Source: Actinomycetota bacterium
GTDB taxonomy: Bacteria > Actinomycetota > UBA4738
Assembly: GCA_005885015.1 (NCBI GenBank)
Contig: VAYG01000082.1
Location: 1 to 7,117 of the forward strand
Length of the DNA: 7,117 nt
Direction of reading: 5' to 3'
Part shown: piece by piece, positions 1 through 6,132 of the stretch
Layout: every line of letters begins with the position of its first letter
Numbering within the stretch: position 1 is the stretch's first letter
The notes under the pieces: generated by a model
What the model was told of the DNA's origin: nothing
The model's database searches: none
What the model saw: the letters and a program-made list of their open reading frames with translations, nothing else
Made by a program: the position numbers and the translations under genes

Positions 1-40
1 AGAAGATCCTGAGCATCGCTTATCCCCGCGCAGTATCCGG

Positions 41-60
41 TGTCCCAGGTCCCTGGGGCA
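41..60 (-). other. Short hairpin downstream of the nucleotidyltransferase gene
   Basis: An inverted repeat lies about 28 nt past the stop codon of the minus-strand gene that ends at 88. Arms 41-49 and 52-60 pair as CCCAGG/CCTGGG plus three outer pairs, one of them a G-U wobble. With a realistic four-base loop the stem is about 8 bp. No run of U follows on the minus strand, so it is not a canonical intrinsic terminator. It could still stabilise the 3' end of the transcript. The rest of 1-87 shows no supportable gene. Confidence 0.25.
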
Positions 61-87
61 AGACGGCGGCCGTAGATCTGCTCACGA

Positions 88-873
88 TCAGTGTCCCGTC
101 TCTTCCGGCAGCTCGTACCACTGGGCGTGCTCCCCAACCTTGGCCCGGATCTTCCACTTGAGGGTCTTCGGCGTGGCGTCGGCATGCTCCCGGAGCCTCC
201 GGCCCTGCTCCACAGGGTCGTGCGGCGATTCGCCCGGGACGAGGCGCCGGAGGTCGCCCCGGGCCAGCTCGATGACCCGATCGAGGTTGCGGGTCACCGT
301 GCGCCACCAACCCCAGTCGCTCCCGACGACGTCGCCGATGCGGCCGAGCCCGATGGTCCCCGGGACATCACCTTCGCGGACCTCGAAGGCCGCCAGGAGA
401 TACACGATGTCCTGGACGTCCTTCTCGTTCTGTTCCACCACCTGGAGCTTGGTGAGGAGGAGGTCGGTGACGTCCAGCGTGTAGGGCATCCGGTCGATCC
501 GGGCCTTGAACTCCAGGACGTGGCACATCCGGAGGCGATCCATGATCACGTCGACGCTAGTCTGGCCGTCCGGGGTGGTGAAGTACATCTGCCGGTCCCC
601 GTGGATGGTGTTGAACCGGCGGTCTCCGAGGAACCCGTGCCCGGCCAGGAACTCCATGACCGCACCCTTGGCGGAGGAGACCGATGCGAAATCCATGTCC
701 TGGCCTTGCCGAGCCCGGGCCGGGAAGCTTGGGCACAGCAGGCGGACGGCCTGCCCGCCCAGGAGTCGAAGCGGCACGCCGCGATCCGATGCGTCGCGGG
801 CCACACGCTCGGCTACCTCGAACGCGCCGTCAGCGGCTTGGGCCACCAGTGCCACCCCCATGCGTCGACGCAT
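88..873 (-). CDS. Nucleotidyltransferase-fold protein, AbiEii/DUF1814-like
   Basis: A 261-residue soluble protein with the hallmarks of the DNA polymerase beta-type nucleotidyltransferase fold. It has a Gly-Gly motif GGQA at residues 39-42, an acidic pair DMD at 59-61, and a third acidic strand VDVIMD at 107-112. A helical part follows with DLLLTKLQ (137-144) and NEKDVQD (149-155), resembling the K...KD..D pattern of AbiEii/DUF1814 proteins. These motifs imply transfer of a nucleotide to an unknown acceptor, either protein, RNA or small molecule. The C-terminal 100 residues are Trp- and Arg-rich and I do not recognise them. Two ATGs (873 and 861) are possible starts. I chose 873 because it is the first ATG after the preceding gene's stop; the frame is open further upstream, but that would overlap the transporter gene. 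No strong ribosome-binding site precedes either ATG. The gene is last of four, 55 nt behind the transporter. No AbiEi-like partner is visible, so a toxin role is not supported. Family assignment is moderately sure; substrate is unknown. Confidence 0.72.
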   Translation of the reverse strand: MRRRMGVALVAQAADGAFEVAERVARDASDRGVPLRLLGGQAVRLLCPSFPARARQGQDMDFASVSSAKGAVMEFLAGHGFLGDRRFNTIHGDRQMYFTTPDGQTSVDVIMDRLRMCHVLEFKARIDRMPYTLDVTDLLLTKLQVVEQNEKDVQDIVYLLAAFEVREGDVPGTIGLGRIGDVVGSDWGWWRTVTRNLDRVIELARGDLRRLVPGESPHDPVEQGRRLREHADATPKTLKWKIRAKVGEHAQWYELPEETGH

Positions 874-874
874 G
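859..874. repeat. 16-bp perfect palindrome on the nucleotidyltransferase start
   Basis: CATGCGTCGACGCATG is fully self-complementary. On the minus strand it contains both candidate ATG starts (873 and 861) of the nucleotidyltransferase gene. As DNA it could be a dimeric regulator site. As RNA, a stem of about 6 bp with a four-base loop would enclose the start codon. It may also be chance in GC-rich coding sequence. Confidence 0.4.
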
Positions 875-928
875 CGGTCCGCGGTCGAGCCCGAACGCGC
901 CGGCCACTGGGCGAATACTAATCCCGCC

Positions 929-1864
929 TCAGTGAATGGGCGGCTCCGATCGAGTCTGCCCTCGGGCCACCGAGGCGGCGATCGCCCCGACGACGATGAG
1001 GGCTCCACCCACCAGCGTCCCCGCCCGCACCACCTCGTCGAGGAAGATCGCAGCGAGGGTCACGGCGGCCAGCGGCTCGGCGGTGGAGAGGATCGCCGTG
1101 CGGACGGCTCCCAGCCGGCGCAGCCCGCCGAACAGGCAGACGAACGCCCCCGACGTGAAGACGCCCATCCCCAGGACCAGCGCCCATTGACGTCCCCCAT
1201 GCGGCACGGATGCAGCGCCGGTGGCGAGAGCGAACGCCGCCAGACCGAGGGCGGCCCACGCGCTGACCCACATGGCTCCGGTCAACGAGTTCGTTCGACG
1301 AAGGACGGCTTCGGCGCCGACGAAGTACAGGGAGATGGAGAGGGCCGCGCCGATCGCCAGGAAGGCGCCCAGGCCATCGATGGAAACGCCTCGGCCCCCG
1401 ATGGCCACGATCGCCGCTCCCGCAACGGCGGAGGCCAGCGCTCCCCCCAGCAGCCAACCCGGTCTCCCTCTCCCAAGGACCCACGCGAGCATCGAAACGC
1501 ACACCGGGTAGGTGTAGAAGAGCAGCGTGACCGCGGCCACGGACCCGTGGCGAAGCGCCGTGAAGAACATCGCCGCGTCGCCCGCGTACAGGAACATGCC
1601 CAGGGCGGCCAGCCGCGTTGCCTCTCCCCGGGCCGGTGTCAGGGGGAGACGAAGGGCCGCCAGGAGGGCCGCCAGCACCACCGTGGCCAGCCCGAACCGA
1701 TAGGCCAGGAGCGAAGGGACCGGCAGGCCGCCGGGCCTGGTCGCGACCTTGCCGAGGACGACCACGGCCCCGAACAGGGTGGCCGAGACGACCGTGAGAA
1801 GCACGCCCACCCCGTCGGCCTTCCGGGGCGCCACCCGAGAAGGGTCCGGCCGGCCGGTCCTCAT
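929..1864 (-). CDS. EamA-family (DMT superfamily) transporter
   Basis: A 311-residue integral membrane protein with two EamA repeats, the fold of drug/metabolite transporters of the ten-helix type. Strongly hydrophobic segments include residues about 18-38, 50-71, 85-104, 109-130, 137-157, 164-183, 196-215, 227-247, 255-275 and 281-300. The first repeat has the typical pattern ending in FYTYPVCVSMLAWVLGR. The second carries EPLAA at 263-267 and DE at 276-277, the usual EP...DE/GE ending of EamA domains. Homologues move amino acids, nucleobases or other small metabolites across the cytoplasmic membrane; the substrate cannot be read from sequence. The start ATG at 1864 overlaps the TGA of the hydrolase gene as ATGA, and no good ribosome-binding site precedes it, so translation probably depends on re-initiation after the hydrolase. 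A longer reading frame reaches upstream to 2020, but the added 52 residues are Arg/Pro-rich, hydrophilic and wholly inside the hydrolase gene, so I rejected it. Confidence 0.9.
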   Translation of the reverse strand: MRTGRPDPSRVAPRKADGVGVLLTVVSATLFGAVVVLGKVATRPGGLPVPSLLAYRFGLATVVLAALLAALRLPLTPARGEATRLAALGMFLYAGDAAMFFTALRHGSVAAVTLLFYTYPVCVSMLAWVLGRGRPGWLLGGALASAVAGAAIVAIGGRGVSIDGLGAFLAIGAALSISLYFVGAEAVLRRTNSLTGAMWVSAWAALGLAAFALATGAASVPHGGRQWALVLGMGVFTSGAFVCLFGGLRRLGAVRTAILSTAEPLAAVTLAAIFLDEVVRAGTLVGGALIVVGAIAASVARGQTRSEPPIH

Positions 1865-2643
1865 CGAGACCCGAGGAAGTCGACGACCCGCTGGAGGATC
1901 TGGGGGATGGCGTCGTACATCTGCATGCCGTCGTCGAACACCATGAGCTCGGCGTTCGGCATGACGCCGGCCAGGATCCGGCCGACCTCGGCCGGATGGA
2001 TGACATCGCCCTCCCGGCATATCAGCAATGTCGGCGCGGTCACCTTGCGCATGTCCTCCCGGTCGCGAAGGGGCCAGTCGTCGATCACCTCACGGATGGC
2101 CCGAGGAACTCCCACGATGTTGAGGTCCGCCAGCATGGCGCGATCGAAGTCCTCCAGCCACGGGTACTGCACGTAGGTGGCCACGCGCTCGGGCTCGGCG
2201 AGGATCGCCTCCAGCGCCTGCTCCCGTGTCTTGCCCTGGACCAGCTCCGCGGTCCGAAGCATCCGGTCCTTGTACTGGAACGGCCGGTCCAACCCGGCCG
2301 GCAGCAGGAAGATGAGCTTCTGGAACCGCGTGGGCCTGCGGGCCACCAGGTTGGCGATCGCTCCCGCACCCAGCGACGTCCCCAGGGCCACGTTCGCGCC
2401 ATAGGCGTCGGCCACGGCCTCCACGTCCCGGGCGAAGTCCGCGAACAGGTACCCGTGCTCCGGCGAGGAGCTGTGCCCGTGGCCCCGGAAGCAGAACCGC
2501 ACCTTGGTCCCCGGCACGAACGGCGTCAGTCGGGAAAGCTCCCGGCACGAGTTCGTCAAGCCATGGGCCAGCACCATGATGGGATCCCCGCTCCCGTCGA
2601 CCTCGACGTGGAGGGTGGCGTCCTCGGTGACCAGCTCAGCCAC
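1861..2643 (-). CDS. Alpha/beta hydrolase fold protein with catalytic His replaced by Met
   Basis: A 260-residue single-domain alpha/beta hydrolase of ordinary length with no signal peptide, so probably cytosolic. The oxyanion-hole loop is LAHGLTNS (25-32), followed by the FRGHGHS turn (52-58). The nucleophile elbow GTSLG (88-92) puts Ser90 at the catalytic position. The acid is probably Asp213 in REGDVIHP. At the C-terminus, where the family has G-H followed by E/D-x-P, this protein reads GMQMYDAIP (239-247): Met240 (codon 1924-1926) stands where the catalytic His should be, and no His occurs after 216. It may therefore be inactive, use an unusual mechanism, or bind a ligand. The start is GTG at 2643. 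The only upstream in-frame stop is the TGA of the preceding gene at 2674-2676, and no ATG or other GTG lies between. It follows the DUF4328 gene by 30 nt and overlaps the transporter by 4 nt. Fold is sure; specific activity is unknown. Confidence 0.9.
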   Translation of the reverse strand: MAELVTEDATLHVEVDGSGDPIMVLAHGLTNSCRELSRLTPFVPGTKVRFCFRGHGHSSSPEHGYLFADFARDVEAVADAYGANVALGTSLGAGAIANLVARRPTRFQKLIFLLPAGLDRPFQYKDRMLRTAELVQGKTREQALEAILAEPERVATYVQYPWLEDFDRAMLADLNIVGVPRAIREVIDDWPLRDREDMRKVTAPTLLICREGDVIHPAEVGRILAGVMPNAELMVFDDGMQMYDAIPQILQRVVDFLGSR

Positions 2644-2678
2644 GGTGATCGCCAGAAATGAGCAGCGAAGCGATCACC
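2644..2678 (-). promoter_or_regulatory. Inverted repeat between DUF4328 stop and hydrolase start
   Basis: Nine-base perfect arms, GGTGATCGC at 2644-2652 and GCGATCACC at 2670-2678, flank a 17-nt spacer. On the minus-strand transcript the distal arm contains the TGA stop of the DUF4328 gene, and the proximal arm ends directly against the GTG start of the hydrolase. No Shine-Dalgarno sequence is visible in the gap. The hairpin may therefore modulate coupling between the two genes, or be a processing site. No U-tract follows, so it is not an intrinsic terminator. Confidence 0.45.
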
Positions 2679-4062
2679 CGGGTTGGCCGAAGCTCCTCAT
2701 CCACGCCGACATCCGTTCGCGCTTCTGCGACTGGCGCGAATCGACGGCGCGAACCACGAGGATGGCCAGCACGCTCAGGCCCGCAAAGCTCATGTTCGCC
2801 AGGAGGAAGAACCACGCCTCGGCCCGCAGCGCCGGCACGGACCGGATGTCGATGGCCGTCCCGATCTGGAAGAGCACCTGGGTGATGAGGCGGGCGGCCC
2901 ACCACATCCCGAGCAGCCCGGCGCCTCCTCGAGTCGCCCAATCGACCGAGCCGGCAGCCGGGTCGCTGGCCTTGTACAGCTCGCGCATGGTGAGGTATGG
3001 CATGACGATGTTGGCGATGGGGATGAACCACCATGCCACGGCCCACCCCGGCGTGTATTTGAGCTGGGCGGCCCCGAGCGCGCGCAGGTTCGTGTGCGCG
3101 CGGAACTGCCAGATGAGCCACACGACCGCCGTGATGGCGACGAGGGCAACGGTGAACCCGTCGGCTCCGAGCGCGGCGTCCCTGCTGTCGCGGAGCTGGG
3201 CGTAGGTGGCGGTGCCCCGCGCGAACGAGGAGACCGTGCCCACGTGGGCCGCCCACAACGCCGCCGCCACCAGCTCCAGGATCACCGTGAGGGAGATCGC
3301 GGCCACGATGACGCCGGCCAGCGTGTGGCCGGAACGATAGATGCCCACGGGGGCGCCGCGCGGATCGGGCGCTGGCGTTCCCTCCTTGGCCACCTCCATG
3401 GCCCTGGGCTCCCACGCCGTGAAGCGGTTCCAGGCCTGGCTCCATCCCTCGTCGGTGCGGGGGAACCGGAGGACCGGTTCCCCCGGGGTCTGTCGATCCC
3501 AGATGCCGAAGAAGTCGACACCGTAGCCGAGGATGTACCGGGATCCCGAATGGCTGAACCTGAGCGCGCCCTCACCGATCCGCTGCCGGGCCGGAGCCTC
3601 GCCGGCACCCTCCGGCTGCTGCTGGGTCGGAGCGATGGTCGGTTGCGCACCAGCTGAAGGGGACGGCTCCGGCTGACCAGTGACCGGCTGGGGCCGGCCG
3701 GGAGATGGCCGCGCAGTGGTGGACGACGGAACCTCCACGGCCTGGGGTTCGAGCGCGTGGAAGCGATTCCACGCCTGGATCCACCCCGGGTCGGTCCGAG
3801 GGAATCGCTCCATCGGCCCTCCCGATCGGTCCCGTTCCCAGATGCCGAAGAAGTCGGTGCCGTAACCGAGCACGAACCGGAAGCCGGAGTGAGTGAAGCG
3901 GAGGGCCCCCGTGCCCGGCGGGGTCGCCGCGGCGGTCGAGGGCGGCGCGGGCGACGAAGGCGAGTCCGATGAGGGGGAGTGGGCCGTGAGGTCCCCCTGA
4001 CAATACGGGCACCGGACGGCGTCGTCCTCGATCGATCGGGCGCAGTAGGGACACGCCTTCAC
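2674..4062 (-). CDS. Zinc-ribbon and DUF4328 membrane protein with duplicated module
   Basis: A 462-residue protein of unknown function. Residues 1-25 form a zinc ribbon with CPYC at 4-7 and CPYC at 18-21. A Ser/Pro/Ala-rich linker follows. A 60-residue module then appears twice (52-111 and 165-224), separated by a Pro/Gln-rich linker. The C-terminal half is a DUF4328 domain with hydrophobic segments near 247-272, 303-320, 340-358, 381-400 and 415-437. It carries the family signature WWFIPIANIVMPY (344-356) and ELYKASDP (361-368). The zinc ribbon and modules probably sit on one side of the membrane. This layout is seen in actinobacterial DUF4328 proteins whose role is unknown; sensing or scaffolding is only a guess. 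The start is GTG at 4062, supported by a ribosome-binding site 9 nt upstream and by the zinc ribbon beginning at residue 4. It is the first gene of the presumed four-gene operon, 103 nt behind the transketolase. Confidence 0.88.
   Translation of the reverse strand: MKACPYCARSIEDDAVRCPYCQGDLTAHSPSSDSPSSPAPPSTAAATPPGTGALRFTHSGFRFVLGYGTDFFGIWERDRSGGPMERFPRTDPGWIQAWNRFHALEPQAVEVPSSTTARPSPGRPQPVTGQPEPSPSAGAQPTIAPTQQQPEGAGEAPARQRIGEGALRFSHSGSRYILGYGVDFFGIWDRQTPGEPVLRFPRTDEGWSQAWNRFTAWEPRAMEVAKEGTPAPDPRGAPVGIYRSGHTLAGVIVAAISLTVILELVAAALWAAHVGTVSSFARGTATYAQLRDSRDAALGADGFTVALVAITAVVWLIWQFRAHTNLRALGAAQLKYTPGWAVAWWFIPIANIVMPYLTMRELYKASDPAAGSVDWATRGGAGLLGMWWAARLITQVLFQIGTAIDIRSVPALRAEAWFFLLANMSFAGLSVLAILVVRAVDSRQSQKRERMSAWMRSFGQPG
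3391..3570 (-). repeat. Second copy of the 60-residue module (residues 165-224)
   Basis: This copy starts GALRFSHSGSRYILGYG and ends EPRAMEV. It aligns without gaps to the first copy, with 42 of 60 identical residues by my count. Conserved positions are HSG, LGYG, DFFGIW, RFPRTD, GW, QAWNRF and EP. Confidence 0.9.
3730..3909 (-). repeat. First copy of the 60-residue module (residues 52-111)
   Basis: This copy starts GALRFTHSGFRFVLGYG and ends EPQAVEV. It is an ungapped intragenic duplication partner of 3391-3570. Rich in aromatic residues and glycine, it looks like a compact globular unit rather than low-complexity linker. Confidence 0.9.
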
Positions 4063-4071
4063 GCTTGGTCA

Positions 4072-4079
4072 CTCCCCTC
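4072..4079 (-). promoter_or_regulatory. Ribosome-binding site of the DUF4328 gene
   Basis: The minus strand reads GAGGGGAG ending 9 nt before the GTG at 4062. This is a good Shine-Dalgarno match and decides the start against longer frames. It is the only strong ribosome-binding site among the four clustered genes, consistent with it being the operon's entry gene. Confidence 0.65.
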
Positions 4080-4165
4080 GGCGGTCGTCCGAGCGTAGCC
4101 TCTTTCCGCATGGCCACCAAGCACGGGGGCGTGGCTCGGTCAAGGGTCGGCGACGGCGGAAGGGC

Positions 4166-6010
4166 TCAGCCGCGACCGACCGCGGTGCGCACCGCGCGGC
4201 CGATCTTCGCCGCCGAGATGCCCGCCCAGTCACGAAGCTCCTCGGGAGTGCCGGATCCCGGCATCTCCGTCACGGCCAGCTTGATGACCCTCCCGGCGAG
4301 CTCGGCTCCTCCGCCGGCCAGGGCTGCCAGCACGGCGTCGCCCAGGCCGCCGTCGATCCAGTGATCCTCGACCACAACGATCAGCCCGGTCTCGTCGAGC
4401 GCCGCCCGGATGGTCGCCGCGTCGATCGGCTTGACCGAGTAGGCGTCGATCACCCGGACGGCGATGCCGTCGGCGGCGAGCTGGTCGGCGGCCTCGAGTG
4501 CCTCGAACACCGTCACCCCTGCCCCCACGATCGTGGCGCGGTCGGCCTGGCTCGACCGGATGACCTTGCTGCCGCCCACGGGGAACTCTTCGTCCGTCGC
4601 GTACAGTCGGGGAGTCTTCTCCCTGGTCGTCCGCATGTAGGTGATGCCCGGCAGGTCCACCATCCGCGCAACCAGCTTCGCCGTGGAATTGCCGTCCGCC
4701 GGGTACAGGACCGTCGACCCGTGCACCGCGCGCATCATGGCCAGGTCCTCAAGGGCCATCTGGGACGGCCCGTCCTCCCCGATGGAGACCCCCGCGTGCG
4801 AGCCGCACATTCGCAGGTTCGCCCGGCCGATGGCGGCCATGCGGATGAAGTCGTAGGCGCGGGTCATGAAGGCCCCGAAGGTCGCCGCGAACGGGACCTT
4901 CCCGAGGGCCTGGAGGCCCACGGCCGTCCCCAGCATGTTCTGCTCGCCGATGTACATCTCGAAGAAGCGGTCAGGAGCGGCCTTCTGGAAGTCCTCGGTG
5001 TGGGTCGAGTTCGATACTTCCCCGTCCAGCACCACGATGTCCGGACGGGCGGGGGCAAGCGCCGCCAGCGTCTCGCCGAAGGCCTTGCGGGTGGCCTCGT
5101 CCTTCTCGTAGGAGGGCAGCGCGGTGCCCGCGCCGACCGGCGCCGGCTCCCGCGCGATCAGCTCGGGCTTGGGCGGCGTGACGACGATGCTCCGCTCGCC
5201 CCCCAGCTCCTTGATGGCCTGCTTCGCCTGGTCCAGGTCCAGGGCCTTGCCGTGCCACCCCTCCGCGTCGGCCAGGAACGAGACCCCGTGTCCCTTGATC
5301 GTCCTGGCCACGATCAGCGTCGGGGCGGCCCCGTCCTCGGCCTCCCGGTACGCCCGGTCGACCTGGGCCACGTCGTGGCCGTCGATCTGGATCGCCCGCC
5401 ACCCGAAGGCCTCCGCCCGGGCCGCGTATCGATCGCCCTCCCACTGGAGCATGGTCGGCCCGCGCTGCCCGAGTCGGTTCATGTCGAGGATCCCGACGAG
5501 GTTGCGGACGCCGTGGAACGAGGCGGTCGCCATGGCTTCGGCGACGGAGCCCTCCACGAACTCGGAGTCCCCCATCAGCACCCATACGCGGCCGGGGAGA
5601 TCGTCGAGCCGCATGGCCAGTGACATGCCCAGCCCCATGGACAGGCCCTGCCCGAGCGACCCCGTGGCCACGTCCACCCAGGGCATCTCGGGTACGGGGG
5701 CCGGGTGTCCCTGGAGCGGGCTCCGGAACTTCCGGAACGACACCAGCTCCTGGTCGGTGATGGCGCCGGTGGCCTTGAGCACGGAGTACAGGAGCGGCGA
5801 GGCGTGGCCCTTCGAAAGCACGAATCGGTCGTTCCCCGGGTTCTTCGGGTCGTCCACGTCGTAACGGAGATGGTCGGAGAACAGCACCGCGGCGAGATGC
5901 GCCGCCGACATCGAAGACGTCGGATGGCCCGAGCCAGCCGCGGTGGAGCACCGGATGCTGTCGACGCAGAGCTGGGCGGCCAGCTCGTTCCACTCCTGCA
6001 CCTTGTCCAT
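4166..6010 (-). CDS. tkt: Transketolase, animal-like single-chain type
   Basis: A complete 614-residue thiamine-diphosphate enzyme. It moves two-carbon ketol units between sugar phosphates (xylulose 5-phosphate to ribose 5-phosphate or erythrose 4-phosphate) in the non-oxidative pentose phosphate pathway, in the cytosol. The N-terminal diphosphate-binding domain has His29, His69 in SKGHAS and His102. The cofactor/metal motif runs from GDSE (147-150) to Asn178, and His253 lies in WHGK. The pyrimidine-binding domain begins near 304. It holds the catalytic Glu356 in GEQNM and the signature GVSIGEDGPSQMALEDLA (407-424). A C-terminal transketolase domain follows from about 480. NRLGQ after the metal motif and the SIGEDGPSQMALEDLAM stretch resemble vertebrate transketolase more than the E. 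coli 660-residue type. ATG 6010 is chosen because AGGAGG lies 10 nt upstream and homology begins there; a longer frame to 6106 adds 32 residues lying in the promoter region. Confidence 0.96.
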   Translation of the reverse strand: MDKVQEWNELAAQLCVDSIRCSTAAGSGHPTSSMSAAHLAAVLFSDHLRYDVDDPKNPGNDRFVLSKGHASPLLYSVLKATGAITDQELVSFRKFRSPLQGHPAPVPEMPWVDVATGSLGQGLSMGLGMSLAMRLDDLPGRVWVLMGDSEFVEGSVAEAMATASFHGVRNLVGILDMNRLGQRGPTMLQWEGDRYAARAEAFGWRAIQIDGHDVAQVDRAYREAEDGAAPTLIVARTIKGHGVSFLADAEGWHGKALDLDQAKQAIKELGGERSIVVTPPKPELIAREPAPVGAGTALPSYEKDEATRKAFGETLAALAPARPDIVVLDGEVSNSTHTEDFQKAAPDRFFEMYIGEQNMLGTAVGLQALGKVPFAATFGAFMTRAYDFIRMAAIGRANLRMCGSHAGVSIGEDGPSQMALEDLAMMRAVHGSTVLYPADGNSTAKLVARMVDLPGITYMRTTREKTPRLYATDEEFPVGGSKVIRSSQADRATIVGAGVTVFEALEAADQLAADGIAVRVIDAYSVKPIDAATIRAALDETGLIVVVEDHWIDGGLGDAVLAALAGGGAELAGRVIKLAVTEMPGSGTPEELRDWAGISAAKIGRAVRTAVGRG

Positions 6011-6012
6011 TC

Positions 6013-6026
6013 GGAGGGGCCCTCCT
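6013..6026 (-). promoter_or_regulatory. Shine-Dalgarno of transketolase within a small hairpin
   Basis: The minus strand carries AGGAGG at 6026-6021, 10 nt before the ATG at 6010. Its GGAGG can pair with CCTCC (6017-6013) across a 3-nt loop, which would hide the ribosome-binding site. The site itself is clear; a regulatory role for the hairpin is inference. Confidence 0.55.
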
Positions 6027-6052
6027 GAGAACCGAATGACCTGACATCTCTC

Positions 6053-6082
6053 ACCATAACGGCCGGGCGCGGAATCGGCGAA
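6053..6082 (-). promoter_or_regulatory. Possible transketolase promoter
   Basis: On the minus strand a TATGGT -10-like element (6058-6053) lies 18 nt after a weak TTCGCC -35-like element (6082-6077). It would place the transcript start roughly 35-40 nt before the ATG at 6010. The -10 match is fair and the -35 poor, so this is tentative. Confidence 0.25.
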
Positions 6083-6092
6083 GCGCGGCGAA
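6076..6092. repeat. Phased CGGCGAA direct repeats in the divergent promoter region
   Basis: CGGCGAA occurs at 6076-6082 and 6086-6092, ten bases apart, about one helical turn. It lies in the 122-nt region between the divergently transcribed transketolase and monooxygenase genes. The first copy overlaps the possible -35 of the transketolase promoter. This geometry suits a regulator binding one face of DNA, but chance is possible in GC-rich DNA. Confidence 0.3.
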
Positions 6093-6117
6093 CGTGCCGC
6101 CCGCATGGGTCGTGGGT

Positions 6118-6123
6118 TAGGGT
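6118..6123 (+). promoter_or_regulatory. Possible -10 element giving a leaderless monooxygenase mRNA
   Basis: TAGGGT fits the TAnnnT form of bacterial -10 elements and ends 9 nt before the ATG at 6133. Transcription would then begin at or next to the start codon. No clear -35 and only a weak AGGG ribosome-binding site are seen, which fits a leaderless start of the kind common in actinobacteria. Confidence 0.25.
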
Positions 6124-6132
6124 TCCTGCGCC

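Noticed and set aside
1846..1857. 12-bp palindrome CCGGCCGGCCGG near the transporter start
   Set aside because: It is explained by GC-rich codons for Thr-Gly-Arg-Pro-Asp and has low complexity, so it is probably chance.
1865..2020. N-terminal extension of the transporter to 2020
   Set aside because: It adds 52 hydrophilic Arg/Pro-rich residues inside the hydrolase coding sequence, while ATG 1864 gives a standard EamA length and an ATGA overlap.
506..2176. Long plus-strand open frame of 556 codons
   Set aside because: It lies antisense to the nucleotidyltransferase, transporter and hydrolase genes, and its product is Arg/Pro/Ser/Gln-rich with no domain. It is a by-product of high GC.
4113..4135. 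GCCAC/GTGGC inverted repeat after the transketolase as a terminator
   Set aside because: The stem is only 5 bp with a 13-nt loop and no U-tract, so it is weaker than expected by design of an intrinsic terminator.
4092..4143. TTGACC (4143-4138, minus) as -35 for the DUF4328 gene
   Set aside because: The hexamer is good, but no -10-like sequence lies 16-19 nt downstream. The nearest TACGCT is 40 nt away, so I do not call a promoter.
4361..5623. Plus-strand open frame of 420 codons
   Set aside because: It is antisense to the clear transketolase gene. The translation is Arg/Gly/Asp/His-rich without recognisable motifs.
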